From NCBI RefSeq assembly GCF_028527925.1, contig NZ_JAPESW010000004.1:1-64000 (forward strand): a stretch of 64,000 bases of DNA, read 5' to 3'. Positions 23,349 through 31,918 of the stretch are shown piece by piece (within the stretch, counting starts at the first letter, position 1; the number at the start of each line of letters is the position of its first letter). The notes beneath the pieces are model-generated. The model made no database searches. It was not told where the DNA came from and worked only from the letters and a program-made list of their open reading frames with translations. Origin of the DNA: Cellulomonas fimi. GTDB lineage: Bacteria; Actinomycetota; Actinomycetes; Actinomycetales; Cellulomonadaceae. A program made the position numbers and the translations under genes.

Positions 23349-23390
23349 CGGCGCCGGTGGGACGGGCTCAGCCCTGTGCCACCGGCGCCG
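23349..23390. terminator. hairpin between convergent GH5 and aldolase genes
   Basis: A perfect 12-base-pair stem CGGCGCCGGTGG with an 18-base loop. It ends 6 bases before the stop codon of the convergent aldolase gene and can serve both strands. Confidence 0.75.
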
Positions 23391-23395
23391 TCGTG

Positions 23396-24454
23396 TCAGC
23401 CCTGCGCGTCGAGCAGCCGGCGCAGCTCGGCGAGGAACGCGTCGACGTCGGCCTCGGTCGTGTCGAACGCGCACATGAGCCGCACCTCACCGCTCTCGGG
23501 GTGCCAGTCGTAGAACTTCCACGTGCGGCGCAGCTCCGCGGACACCGCGCGCGGGAGCGTCACGAAGATGCCGTTGGCCTGGGTCGGCAGCGTCACGTGC
23601 ACGCGGTCGCCGAGCGCGTCGAGACCCGCGCGCAGGCGTGCCGCCATCGCGTTGGCGTGCCGGGCGGACCGCAGCCACAGGTCGTCCTCGAACAGCGCCA
23701 CGAGCTGCGCGGACACGAACCGCATCTTCGACGCGAGCTGCATGTTCATCTTGCGGAGGTACGCCAGGCCGGGCGCGGCCGCCTCGTCGAGCACGACGAC
23801 CGCCTCGCCGAACAGGAGCCCGTTCTTCGTCCCGCCGAGCGACACGACGTCGACGCCGACGTCGGTCGTGAACGCGCGCAGCGGCAGGTCGAGCGCGGCG
23901 GCCGCGTTGGCGATCCGCGCGCCGTCGACGTGCAGCCGCAGACCCAGGTCGTGCGCCTGGTCCGCGAGGGCGCGGATCTCGTCGGGCGTGTACAGCGTCC
24001 CGAGCTCGGTGCTCTGCGTGATCGACACGACGCCGGGCTGCGCGCGGTGCTCGTCCCCGAAGCCCCACGCCTGCCGGGCGACGAGCTCGGGCGTGAGCTT
24101 GCCGTCGGGCGTCGGGACGGTGAGGAGCTTGAGCCCGCCGACGCGCTCGGGAGCGCCGTTCTCGTCGGTCTGGATGTGCGCCGACTCGGCGCACACCACC
24201 GCGCCCCAGCGGGGCAGCAGCGCCTGGAGCGACAGGACGTTCGCGCCCGTCCCGTTGAACACGGGGTACGTCGTCGCGCCGTCCCCGAAGTGCGCCGCGA
24301 CGACCTCCTGGAGCCGTGCGGTGTACGCGTCGGCGCCGTACGCGGTCTGGTGGCCGCCGTTCGCGTCGACGAGCGCCGCGAGCACCTCGGGGTGCGCGCC
24401 CGCGTAGTTGTCGGAGGCGAAGTCACGGTGGTCGGCGTCGTGGAGTCGTGTCAC
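23396..24454 (-). CDS. threonine aldolase family (beta-eliminating lyase)
   Basis: A 352-residue PLP enzyme of the low-specificity L-threonine aldolase group, which splits threonine to glycine and acetaldehyde. Seen: FASDNYAGAHPEVL (11-24), the PLP-contact stretch NGTGANVLSLQ (67-77), HVDGAR (175-180), and the PLP lysine Lys210 in SLGGTKNGL. The C-terminal small domain ends in LRRLLDAQ. Start GTG 24454 (VTRLHDADHRDF) fits the family; longer frames upstream are Arg/Ser-rich. It stands alone on this strand, convergent with the GH5 gene and divergent from the DUF6328 gene. Confidence 0.9.
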   Translation of the reverse strand: MTRLHDADHRDFASDNYAGAHPEVLAALVDANGGHQTAYGADAYTARLQEVVAAHFGDGATTYPVFNGTGANVLSLQALLPRWGAVVCAESAHIQTDENGAPERVGGLKLLTVPTPDGKLTPELVARQAWGFGDEHRAQPGVVSITQSTELGTLYTPDEIRALADQAHDLGLRLHVDGARIANAAAALDLPLRAFTTDVGVDVVSLGGTKNGLLFGEAVVVLDEAAAPGLAYLRKMNMQLASKMRFVSAQLVALFEDDLWLRSARHANAMAARLRAGLDALGDRVHVTLPTQANGIFVTLPRAVSAELRRTWKFYDWHPESGEVRLMCAFDTTEADVDAFLAELRRLLDAQG

Positions 24455-24554
24455 TCCCCCAGTCTCCCCCGGGCCGACGAGTGCCCGGGACACCTGTCGC
24501 GCGGCCCGGGCGCCGCTGCGGCATGATCCGTGCGACACGACCGAAGGAGGCACC

Positions 24555-25040
24555 GTGCCCGCGCAGGACCAGCTGCACGACGAGGACCGCAACGAGACGT
24601 ACACCGAGCGGATGGACCGGAACTGGAACGAGCTCCTGCAGGAGCTGCGCGTGACCCAGACCGGCACGCAGATCCTCACGGGGTTCCTCTTCACGATCCC
24701 CTTCCAGCAGCGGTTCGCGGACCTCGACGCGTACCAGAAGGACCTCTACCTCGTGCTGGTCGTGCTCGCGGTCCTCGCGACGGCGCTCCTCGTGGCACCG
24801 GTGAGCCTGCACCGGGTGCTGTTCCGCAAGCGGCTCAAGCCCGAGCTCGTCGCGGCCGCGAACATCTTCGCCCGCCTCGGGCTCGTCGTCCTGGCGCTCG
24901 TGCTCGCGGGCGCGGCGATGCTGCTGTTCGACGTCGTCGTCGGGCGCGAGGCGGGGTGGGTGGTCGGCGGCGTCTCGCTCGCGGTGCTCAGCGCGGCGTG
25001 GTGGCTCGTGCCGCACCTCATGCGGCGCGCGGCGGGCTGA
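24555..25040 (+). CDS. DUF6328-type four-helix membrane protein
   Basis: A 161-residue integral membrane protein. The NWNELLQELRVTQTGTQIL motif (23-41) and four hydrophobic helices (about 37-53, 62-84, 104-129, 133-153) match the actinobacterial DUF6328 family as I remember it. GTG start 24555 has AAGGAGG ending 4 bases before it. No function is known for the family. It has its own upstream region, divergent from the aldolase gene. Confidence 0.8.
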   Translation: MPAQDQLHDEDRNETYTERMDRNWNELLQELRVTQTGTQILTGFLFTIPFQQRFADLDAYQKDLYLVLVVLAVLATALLVAPVSLHRVLFRKRLKPELVAAANIFARLGLVVLALVLAGAAMLLFDVVVGREAGWVVGGVSLAVLSAAWWLVPHLMRRAAG

Positions 25041-25052
25041 CGCCCGGCGGGG

Positions 25053-25457
25053 TCAGGACGCGGCGGCCGCGCGGCACGCGGCGCACGTGCCGACGAGCTC
25101 GATCGTGTGGTCGACGTCGTCGAAGCCGTGCGCGGTGGCGACCTGCGCGGCCCACGCCTCGGCCTGGGCTGCGTCGATCTCGACCGTCCGGCCGCACGAC
25201 CGGCACACCAGGTGATGGTGGTGCGTGCGCTGCGCGCAGCGGCGGTACACCGACTCGCCGTCCTCGGTGCGCAGCACGTCGACCTCGCCCGTCTCGGTGA
25301 GGCTCTGCACCGCCCGGTAGACCGTCGCGAGCCCGACCGACGAGCCGCGCGAGCGCAGGAGCTCGTGCAGCTGCTGGGCGCTGCGGAACTCGTCCAGCCC
25401 CGCGAGCAGGTCGAGGATCTCCGCACGCTGCCGCGTCTGCCGTACCACCGCCATCAC
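25053..25457 (-). CDS. Fur-family metal-dependent repressor (Zur/Fur type)
   Basis: A repressor of about 134 residues. The DNA-binding winged helix is at the N-terminal half (RQTRQRAEILDLLAG, SAQQLHELLRSRGSSVGLATVYR), followed by the metal and dimer domain: RTHHHHLVCRSCGRTVEI and the second Cys pair in TCAACRA. Two CxxC pairs give the structural zinc. The start is GTG 25457 or ATG 25454; AAGGAG lies 6 bases before the GTG. Which metal it senses is not decided; the CxxC set fits Zur as well as Fur. The AT-rich bases just upstream, with ATGA and TCAT arms near 25471-25490, may be a self-regulatory site. Confidence 0.87.
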   Translation of the reverse strand: MMAVVRQTRQRAEILDLLAGLDEFRSAQQLHELLRSRGSSVGLATVYRAVQSLTETGEVDVLRTEDGESVYRRCAQRTHHHHLVCRSCGRTVEIDAAQAEAWAAQVATAHGFDDVDHTIELVGTCAACRAAAAS

Positions 25458-25509
25458 GTGCCGCTCCTTCATGAGACTCGTTCGCATCATAGTCGACGCG
25501 CACGAGACA

Positions 25510-25544
25510 GGGCCGGGCCCGACCTCGACGGTCGGACCCGGCCC
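25510..25544 (-). terminator. terminator of the HU gene
   Basis: A 14-base-pair stem with one G.T pair (arms GGGCCGGGCCCGAC and GTCGGACCCGGCCC) and a 7-base loop, immediately after the HU stop. Confidence 0.75.
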
Positions 25545-25555
25545 TGAGTCGGGTG

Positions 25556-25837
25556 TCAGCCCTGGACGGCGCGCTTGAGGGCGCTGCCCGCCGTGAGCTT
25601 CACGCGGTAGCCCGCGGGGATCTCGAGCTTCTCGCCCGTCTGCGGGTTGATGCCCGTGCGGGCCGAGCGCTCGGCGCGCGCGACGGCGAGGAAGCCGGGG
25701 ATCGTCACGGACTCCCCAGCGGCGAGCTGCTCCACGAGGACCTCCTGGAAGGCCTTGAGGACCTTGTCGGCCTCGGCGTTGGCGGTGCCCGCCTTCGCGG
25801 CCACGGCCTGGACGAGCTCGGTGCGGTTGACGCTCAC
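25556..25837 (-). CDS. HU-family DNA-binding protein
   Basis: A 93-residue histone-like protein that bends and wraps DNA as a dimer. The family signature is seen as GFLAVARAERSARTGINPQT (48-67), after the helical N-terminus (VNRTELVQAVAAKAG). The C-terminus KRAVQG is short: it lacks the long Lys/Ala-rich tail found in many actinobacterial HU proteins. Start GTG 25837 (VSVNRTELV). A strong terminator follows. The gene is monocistronic. Confidence 0.93.
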   Translation of the reverse strand: MSVNRTELVQAVAAKAGTANAEADKVLKAFQEVLVEQLAAGESVTIPGFLAVARAERSARTGINPQTGEKLEIPAGYRVKLTAGSALKRAVQG

Positions 25838-25981
25838 GAGATGTGTGCTCCTTGTTGACTCGGTTCCTGCGGACCCTGGACGGGCCTGGACCCGTCGGGC
25901 GCGCGGCGACACCGCGTGACCGGGGGCTGCGCAGACCCTAACGCGTCCACCCGTGCGGTTCCGCACGTCCGACCGGGCGTG

Positions 25982-27016
25982 TCAGCGGTGCGACCGCTCA
26001 CGCAGGCGCTCGACGGGCCACGTCGTCACCACGCGGTCGGGGTCGATCGCGTGCTGCGCGGCGCGCTCGCAGCCCGCCGTCAGCCAGTCGAGCTGACCCG
26101 GGGCGTGCGCGTCGGTGTCGATGCTGAACAGGCACCCGACCTCGACCGCCACCGCCAGCAGGTCGTGCGGCGGGTCCAGCCGGTCGGGCCGACAGTTGAT
26201 CTCCACCGCCACACCGTGCTCCGCGCACTCCTCGAACACCCGGCGCGCGTCGAACTCGCTCTGCGGGCGCTGCCGGCCCGTCAGCCGGCGCCCCGTGCAG
26301 TGCCCGAGGACGTCCGTGCGCGGGTTGCGCACCGCCGCGACCATCCGCTCCGTCATCGACCGCGAGTCCATCCGCAGCTTCGAGTGCACCGACGCGACCA
26401 CCACGTCGAGCTCGTCGAGCAGGTCCGGGTCCTGGTCGAGCGCGCCGTCGTCGAGGATGTCGCACTCGATGCCCGTGAGGACCGTGAACGGCGCGACGGC
26501 CCTGTTGAGCGCCGCGACCTGCTGCAGCTGCGCCCGCAGGCGGGGCGCCGACAGACCGTTCGCGACCGTCAGCCGCGGCGAGTGGTCCGTGATCGCCAGG
26601 TACTCGTGCCCGAGGTCGAGCGCCGCGAGGACCATCTCCTGGATCGGCGTCTTCCCGTCGCTCGCCTCGCTGTGCGAGTGCAGGTCGCCGCGCAGCCGTG
26701 CGCGCAGCGCCGCGACCGCGGGCTCCGGTGCCTGGGCAGCCGCCGCCTCCGCCTCCAGCCGCTCCAGGTACTCGACCGGCTCGCCGCGCACGACCAGCGA
26801 CACGACCTCCGCCGTGCGCGCACCCACCGACGGCAGGTCCGTGAGGGCACCCGCCTTCGCGAGCGCCACCACCCGGTCGGGCTCCGTCCGCTCGACCGAC
26901 GTCGCCGCCGCGCGGAACGCCTCGCTGCGGTACCCGCTCGCCTGCGCCCGCTCCAGCAGGAACGCGATCCGGCGCAGCGCCGCGACCGCGTCGTCCCGCA
27001 GCCCCGCAGCCGTCAC
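25982..27016 (-). CDS. PHP-domain protein with helix-hairpin-helix (PolX-type phosphoesterase)
   Basis: A 344-residue protein. N-terminal helices carry a helix-hairpin-helix (LPSVGARTAEVV, 61-72). A PHP metal-dependent phosphoesterase domain follows from 110: GDLHSHSEASDG (His113, His115), AITDHSPRL (Asp144, His145), TGIECDILDDG, VVVASVHSKL and the last motif SIDTDAH. It resembles the C-terminal exonuclease part of PolX but has no polymerase domain. Its GTG start overlaps the stop of ku by 4 bases, so it is translated together with Ku. A role in end-joining repair is inferred from that coupling. Confidence 0.87.
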   Translation of the reverse strand: MTAAGLRDDAVAALRRIAFLLERAQASGYRSEAFRAAATSVERTEPDRVVALAKAGALTDLPSVGARTAEVVSLVVRGEPVEYLERLEAEAAAAQAPEPAVAALRARLRGDLHSHSEASDGKTPIQEMVLAALDLGHEYLAITDHSPRLTVANGLSAPRLRAQLQQVAALNRAVAPFTVLTGIECDILDDGALDQDPDLLDELDVVVASVHSKLRMDSRSMTERMVAAVRNPRTDVLGHCTGRRLTGRQRPQSEFDARRVFEECAEHGVAVEINCRPDRLDPPHDLLAVAVEVGCLFSIDTDAHAPGQLDWLTAGCERAAQHAIDPDRVVTTWPVERLRERSHR

Positions 27017-27261
27017 GACGCCTTGCGGCGCGTCCGTCGCGGCGTCGGCGCGTCGTCCTCGGCCTTCGCCGACGACGACTTCGCCGCCGGCTTCGCCTTG
27101 CTCGTCGACGCCTTGGTGCTGCTCGACGACTTCGTGCTGCTGGACGCCTTCGACCCGCTCGACGCCTTCGTCCCGCTCGATGTCTTCGACGTCGACGCCT
27201 TCGTGCCGGAGGCCCTCGACGAGCCCGCGCTGCTCGACGACCGCGACCCGCTCGACCGCTT
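27013..27261 (-). repeat. low-complexity Ser/Lys/Ala tail of ku
   Basis: Codes for the repetitive C-terminal tail of Ku, with short iterated units (KAS, TKAS, SGTKASS). The DNA shows imperfect short tandem repeats of 9-15 bases, prone to length change between strains. Confidence 0.65.
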
Positions 27262-28158
27262 CGCCCCACCGCCCGACGCGTCCTCGTCACCCTCGTCGAC
27301 GTCGTCCGTCCCCGTGCGCGCCCGGGACCGGGGCTTCTCCTCCGCCGCCGGCTCCTCGGCACCGCCCCGCGAGCCCCGCGCCTTCTCGACGCTGCGCTGC
27401 AGCGCCGCGAGCAGGTCGACGACCTCGCCGCCCCCGGTCTCGCCCTCCTCGCCCGCCGGCGCCGGCACCGCACGCGTGTCGCCCGTCTGGATCTTCGTCT
27501 CGATCAGCGACTCCAGCGCCGCCGAGTACCGGTCCTCGTACTGCGACGGGTCGAAGTCCGCCGCGAGCGAGTCGACCAGGGACGACGCCATCGCGAGCTC
27601 CTGCGGACGCACCGACACGTCCGAGTCGAGGATCGGGAAGTCCGCCGCCCGCACCTCGTCCGGCCACAGCAAGATCTGCATGCAGATCACCTTGTCCCGC
27701 ACCCGCAGGACCGCCATCGACTCCCGCTGCCGGATCGCGACCTTCACGACCGCCATCCGATCCGCCTGCTCGAGGGCCCCGCGCAGCAGCGCGTACGGCT
27801 TCGCCGCCGTCTTCTCCGGCTCCAGGTAGTACGTCTTGCCCAGCAGGATCGGGTCGACCTGCTCCGCCGGGACGAACTCCATGACCTCGATCTCGCGCTC
27901 CGTCGACAGCGGCAGCCGCGAGAAGTCCTCGTCCGTCAGCACCACGAGCTCGCCGTCGTCGGTCTCGAACCCCTTGGCGATCTCCCGGTACTCGACCTCC
28001 TCGCCGTCGATGCTGCACACCTTCCGGTACCGGATCCGGCCGCCGTCGGCCTTGTGCACCTGGTGCAGCGTCACCTCGTGCTCGCCCGTGGCCGCGTACA
28101 GCCGCACGGGCACGTTGACCAGCCCGAAGGCGACCGCGCCCTTCCAGATCGCTCGCAT
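27013..28158 (-). CDS. ku: Ku DNA end-binding protein with long basic tail
   Basis: A 381-residue Ku homologue that encircles DNA ends in non-homologous end joining. The Ku beta-barrel core is at ~1-255 (MRAIWKGAVAFGLVNVPVRL, RKVCSIDGEEV, ILLGKTYYLEP). After an acidic linker (260-297) the last ~80 residues are Ser/Lys/Ala/Thr repeats (KASTSKTSSGTKASSGSKAS), a histone-H1-like basic tail such as those known to help DNA binding in mycobacterial and Streptomyces Ku. ATG 28158 follows GGAGGTGG. It diverges from the LigD-type genes and is coupled to the PHP gene. Confidence 0.95.
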   Translation of the reverse strand: MRAIWKGAVAFGLVNVPVRLYAATGEHEVTLHQVHKADGGRIRYRKVCSIDGEEVEYREIAKGFETDDGELVVLTDEDFSRLPLSTEREIEVMEFVPAEQVDPILLGKTYYLEPEKTAAKPYALLRGALEQADRMAVVKVAIRQRESMAVLRVRDKVICMQILLWPDEVRAADFPILDSDVSVRPQELAMASSLVDSLAADFDPSQYEDRYSAALESLIETKIQTGDTRAVPAPAGEEGETGGGEVVDLLAALQRSVEKARGSRGGAEEPAAEEKPRSRARTGTDDVDEGDEDASGGGAKRSSGSRSSSSAGSSRASGTKASTSKTSSGTKASSGSKASSSTKSSSSTKASTSKAKPAAKSSSAKAEDDAPTPRRTRRKAS

Positions 28159-28251
28159 CGTCAGCCACCTCCGTGGTGTGGGGGCACCGCAGGTCCGGGC
28201 ACGCCCCGGCGAGCCCGCGACGGACGCGGACCACCTGGGCAGGATGGACCC

Positions 28252-29187
28252 GTGGAGCCCATGCTCGCCACCCCAGCAGCCCGGACGGGCGCACTGCCGC
28301 GCGGGCCGCAGTGGGCCTACGAGGTCAAGTGGGACGGCGTGCGGGCGCTCGCGGACACCACCACGGGCGTCCTGCGGCTGTGGAGCCGTGGCGGTCGGGA
28401 GGTCACCCCGGCGTACCCCGAGCTCGGCGGGCTCGCCGACCTGCCGGGCACGGTGCTGGACGGCGAGGTCGTCCTGCTCGACGGCGGGCGGCCGTCGTTC
28501 GCGGCGCTCGCGGAGCGCATGCACGTGCGGGACGCTCGCCGTGCCGCGGCGCTCGCGCGGTCGAGGCCTGTCACGTACCTCGTGTTCGACGTGCTCCGCG
28601 TCGCAGGCGCCGACGTCACGGCACAGCCCTACGACGAGCGCCGGGCGCTGCTCGACGCGCTCGCGCTGCCCGACCGCGTCCAGACGTCCCCGGTGTACCC
28701 GGACGGCGACGAGCTGTGGGCCGTGACCGCCGAGCACGGGCTCGAGGGCGTCGTCGCGAAGCGGCGGTCGTCGGTGTACCGGCCGGGCGTGCGCTCGGCC
28801 GACTGGGTGAAGTCGGCGCACCAGCACCACCGCACGGCGCTCGTCGTCGGCTGGCGCGAGGAGACGTCCGGGAGCGGACGGCTCGGTGCGGTGCTGCTGG
28901 GCGCGCACGACGCGGACGGGCGACTGCGGTACCTGGGCCGCGCCGGGAGCGGGCTCACGGGCGCGCTCGCGACCACGCTCCAGCGGGCGGTCCAGGCGCA
29001 GCCCCTCGACGCGTGCCCGTTCGACGACGACGTGCCACCGCTCGACGTGCGTGGCACGCGCTGGTGCGCTCCCGTGGTGGTCGTCGACACGCGCTACCTC
29101 AACCGCACCCCGACCGGCCGGCTGCGCCAGCCCGTCGTCCGGGGCGTGCGGACGGACACCGACCCCGACCCCTGGGAGCAGCAGTGA
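28252..29187 (+). CDS. ligD: ATP-dependent DNA ligase (LigD ligase-domain type)
   Basis: A 311-residue nick-sealing ligase. The adenylation motif I is YEVKWDGVRA (Lys26 is the AMP-linked lysine); VLDGEVVLLDG (motif III), LVFDVLR, GLEGVVAKRR and DWVKSA (motif V) are present, followed by an OB-fold (~205-300). It is as long as the ligase part of LigD, without the phosphoesterase and polymerase domains. Start GTG 28252 (VEPML); the ATG three codons on is possible. Its stop overlaps the next GTG by 4 bases. With ku divergent at 94 bases, this is the end-joining locus. Confidence 0.92.
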   Translation: MEPMLATPAARTGALPRGPQWAYEVKWDGVRALADTTTGVLRLWSRGGREVTPAYPELGGLADLPGTVLDGEVVLLDGGRPSFAALAERMHVRDARRAAALARSRPVTYLVFDVLRVAGADVTAQPYDERRALLDALALPDRVQTSPVYPDGDELWAVTAEHGLEGVVAKRRSSVYRPGVRSADWVKSAHQHHRTALVVGWREETSGSGRLGAVLLGAHDADGRLRYLGRAGSGLTGALATTLQRAVQAQPLDACPFDDDVPPLDVRGTRWCAPVVVVDTRYLNRTPTGRLRQPVVRGVRTDTDPDPWEQQ

Positions 29188-30065
29188 CGCCGGAGCGGCA
29201 GATGGTCGAGGTGGACGGGCGCCAGGTCCGCGTCACCCACCTCGAGAAGGTGATGTACCCCGAGACGGGCACGACCAAGGCCGAGGTCATGAACTACCTC
29301 GTGCGCGTCGCACCCGCGCTGCTCCCGCAGCTCCACGAGCGGCCCGTGACCCGGATCCGCTGGCCCGACGGCGTGGCGGGCGAGAAGTTCTTCGAGAAGA
29401 ACGTGCCGCGTGGCGCGCCCGACTGGCTGCGCCGCCAGACGCTCCCCGCGGCACCGAACAACGACGACGACGAGGGCACGATGCTCGACCTGCCGTTCGT
29501 CGACGACCTCGCCGGGCTCGTGTGGTGCGCGAACCAGGGCGCGCTCGAGCTGCACACGCCGCAGTGGACGGTCGGGCCGCGCGGCGGCGTGCGGAACCCC
29601 GACCGGCTCGTCATCGACCTCGACCCGGGCGCGCCGGCGGGCCTGGACGAGTGCGCGCAGGTCGCCCACCTCGTCGCGGACCGGCTGCGCGACGACGGGC
29701 TGGACGAGACGGTGCCGGTGACGTCGGGGAGCAAGGGGATGCAGCTGTACGCGCGCCTGCCCGGGCGGCGGACCGCGCCCGAGGTCCGGCAGTACGCGCG
29801 CGACCTCGCGTTCGCGGTGGCGAAGCAGCACCCGACGCTCGTCGTCGCCGTCATGCGCAAGGACGTGCGCGGCGGCAAGGTGCTCATCGACTGGTCGCAG
29901 AACCACCCGGCCAAGACGACGATCACCCCGTACTCGTTGCGGGGCCGCGACGAGCCGCGGGTCGCGGCGCCGCGGTGGTGGGACGAGATCGGTCCCGGGC
30001 TCACGCAGCTCGGTCCCGACGAGGTCGCCGACCGGCTCGAGCGTGACGGGGACCCGTTCGACTGA
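29184..30065 (+). CDS. ligD: LigD-type NHEJ polymerase (primase-like)
   Basis: A 293-residue polymerase of the LigD POL/archaeo-eukaryotic primase group, which fills gaps and adds nucleotides at broken ends. Seen: EKVMYPETGTTKAEVMNYL, EKFFEKNVPRGAPDWL, GALELHTPQW, and the metal-binding VIDLDPG with Asp-Leu-Asp. It ends in PHPAKTT-like NHPAKTTITPYS and RPRVAAPRWWDE. GTG start overlaps the ligase stop (GTGA), so both are translated together. Mycobacterial LigD carries both parts in one chain; here they are split. Confidence 0.92.
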   Translation: MTPERQMVEVDGRQVRVTHLEKVMYPETGTTKAEVMNYLVRVAPALLPQLHERPVTRIRWPDGVAGEKFFEKNVPRGAPDWLRRQTLPAAPNNDDDEGTMLDLPFVDDLAGLVWCANQGALELHTPQWTVGPRGGVRNPDRLVIDLDPGAPAGLDECAQVAHLVADRLRDDGLDETVPVTSGSKGMQLYARLPGRRTAPEVRQYARDLAFAVAKQHPTLVVAVMRKDVRGGKVLIDWSQNHPAKTTITPYSLRGRDEPRVAAPRWWDEIGPGLTQLGPDEVADRLERDGDPFD

Positions 30066-30166
30066 CCTCGCGCTCCGCTGGCGGGCGGACCGGTCCTGCG
30101 GCAGCGTGGAAGGACGCCCGGGCAAGGCCTCGCCCGGTGCCCACGAGCTGAAGGAGGAGTCCCCTC

Positions 30167-30739
30167 ATGGCACGTTCGCTGCCGAAGTACACCGTCCCGT
30201 CGCTCTCGCCCGAGGAGGGCGCGAAGCTCGCCGAGATCCTCCAGCAGCGGCTCAACGCGCTCAACGACCTCGCCCTGACGCTCAAGCACATCCACTGGAA
30301 CGTGGTGGGCCCGCACTTCATCGCGGTGCACGAGATGATCGACCCGCAGGTCGACGCCGTCCGCCTCATGGTCGACGCGATCGCCGAGCGCATCGCGACC
30401 CTCGGCGTCGCGCCGGTCGGGACGCCGGGCGCGCTCGTCAAGGCCCGCACCTGGGACGACTACTCGATCGGCCGGGACAGCGCGATCGCCCACCTCGGCG
30501 CGCTCGACGAGGTCTACGTCGGCGTCATCACCGACCACCGCCAGGCGGCGAAGGACACCGAGGAGCTCGACGACGTCACCAACGACCTGCTCATCGGCCA
30601 CCTGCACGAGCTCGAGCTGTTCCACTGGTTCGTGCGCGCGCACCTCGAGTCGGCGGGCGGCGCGCTGAGCACCGGCTCGGCGGACGGCGAGAAGGCCTCC
30701 GCGGACGCCGCCCGGGCGAAGGACAAGGCATCGGCGTGA
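30167..30739 (+). CDS. dps: Dps-family DNA-binding ferritin
   Basis: A 190-residue Dps protein, forming a 12-mer that oxidises and stores iron and shields DNA in stress. The ferroxidase residues have the family spacing: His43 (HIHWN), Asp70 and Glu74 (MVDAIAERI). The C-terminus after ~165 is Ser/Ala/Lys-rich (EKASADAARAKDKASA), likely a DNA-binding tail. ATG 30167 follows AAGGAGGAG. The upstream 100 bases presumably hold its promoter. A strong hairpin just after the stop is its likely terminator. Confidence 0.93.
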   Translation: MARSLPKYTVPSLSPEEGAKLAEILQQRLNALNDLALTLKHIHWNVVGPHFIAVHEMIDPQVDAVRLMVDAIAERIATLGVAPVGTPGALVKARTWDDYSIGRDSAIAHLGALDEVYVGVITDHRQAAKDTEELDDVTNDLLIGHLHELELFHWFVRAHLESAGGALSTGSADGEKASADAARAKDKASA

Positions 30740-31905
30740 GCACCGGCACGGAGCACCGGGCGGTCACCCGCGCGGTGCTCCGTGCCGCACGCCCGGGAAG
30801 TCGCACCTCCGGCTCGTCGCAGCCGCCGAGCCCCACGCGGCGTCTGCACGTCGCGGCGCGGCTCGAGGACTCGTTCGACCGCGCCGTCGCCGGCGTCCTC
30901 GAGCGCCGCGGGTGGACCGTCCGCATCGAGGCGTTCGCGGGGTACGGGGCGCCCGGCTGGGTGCGCGTGATGGCACGCTCGCTGCTCGCACCGCCGCAGG
31001 TCGGTGCCGATGACCTGCCGGGTGCGGGCGCGGAGGCGCACGTCGAGGCGAGTCCCGCGGCACCCGTGCGCGGATGGCGCTCGTTCGCGACCGCCGAGGT
31101 CGCGGGCGCGCCGCTGCGCGTGCAGGTCGGCGACCTCGAGCACGAGGTCGTCACGGACCGCGGCGGCTACCTCGACGTCGTGCTCGACGCGGACCTCTCC
31201 CCCGGCTGGCACCACGTGACGCTCACGAGCGAGGACGGCGCGACCGCCCAGGCGCCCGTGATGATCGTCGACCCGCAGACGCGTGTCGGTCTGGTGAGCG
31301 ACATCGACGACACCGTCATGGTGACGCGCCTGCCGCGTCCGCTGGTGGCGGCGTGGAACGTGCTGGTCCGCCACGAGAACGCCCGCGAGCCCGTGCCGGG
31401 CATGAACGACCTGTACGCCGACCTGCGGCGACGCCACCCCGGGATGCCGGTCGTGTACCTGTCCACGGGCGCGTGGAACGCGGCCCCGGCCATCGCGCGG
31501 TTCCTGCGTCGCCACGGTTATCCGGCCGGCCCCCTGCTCCTGACGGACTGGGGCCCGACGAACACGGGCTGGTTCCGCTCCGGCCGGGCCCACAAGGTCG
31601 CGCAGCTGCGGCGTCTGTTCCACGAGCTGCCCGACGTCCGCTGGGTGCTCGTCGGCGACGACGGCCAGCGGGACCCCGAGATCTACGCCGGGGCGGCCAA
31701 GCACCACCCCGACCACGTCGAGGCGATCCTGCTCCGGCAGCTGACGTTCAGCGAGCACGTCCTGGCGCACGGCCTGCCCACCCCCACGCCCGAGTCCCTG
31801 GACGCGGAGCAGGGTGCGCAGGACGAGGGCATCCCCGTGCTCCAGGGGCCCGACGGCTTCGCGCTGCGCCGGGCGGTCCAGGCCGAGGAGCGCCTGACGG
31901 ACTGA
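30736..31905 (+). CDS. App1-family phosphatase (DUF2183)
   Basis: A protein of up to 389 residues with the APP1 phosphatidate phosphatase catalytic domain (DUF2183). The HAD-type motif LVSDIDDTVMVTRL (Asp189 and Asp191) is followed by PVVYLSTGAWNAA and KVAQLRRLFHEL, then VLVGDDGQRDPEIY. In yeast APP1 dephosphorylates phosphatidate; the bacterial substrate is unknown. The N-terminal half (~1-185) is a beta-rich domain. The start GTG 30736 overlaps the dps stop (GTGA); GTG 30775 is an alternative. Both lie within or next to a terminator-like hairpin, so the real start is uncertain. Confidence 0.85.
   Translation: MSTGTEHRAVTRAVLRAARPGSRTSGSSQPPSPTRRLHVAARLEDSFDRAVAGVLERRGWTVRIEAFAGYGAPGWVRVMARSLLAPPQVGADDLPGAGAEAHVEASPAAPVRGWRSFATAEVAGAPLRVQVGDLEHEVVTDRGGYLDVVLDADLSPGWHHVTLTSEDGATAQAPVMIVDPQTRVGLVSDIDDTVMVTRLPRPLVAAWNVLVRHENAREPVPGMNDLYADLRRRHPGMPVVYLSTGAWNAAPAIARFLRRHGYPAGPLLLTDWGPTNTGWFRSGRAHKVAQLRRLFHELPDVRWVLVGDDGQRDPEIYAGAAKHHPDHVEAILLRQLTFSEHVLAHGLPTPTPESLDAEQGAQDEGIPVLQGPDGFALRRAVQAEERLTD
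30745..30786 (+). terminator. terminator-like hairpin over the App1 start
   Basis: A perfect 13-base-pair stem (GGCACGGAGCACC) with a 16-base loop, starting 6 bases after the dps stop. It covers the first codons of the App1 frame starting at 30736 and the alternative start at 30775. Confidence 0.65.
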
Positions 31906-31918
31906 CCGCGCGCACGCA

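Noticed and set aside
25471-25490. Zur or Fur box before the Fur-family gene
   Set aside because: Only the ATGA/TCAT ends are symmetrical; the inner bases do not match the known actinobacterial Zur or Fur boxes well enough to list as a feature.
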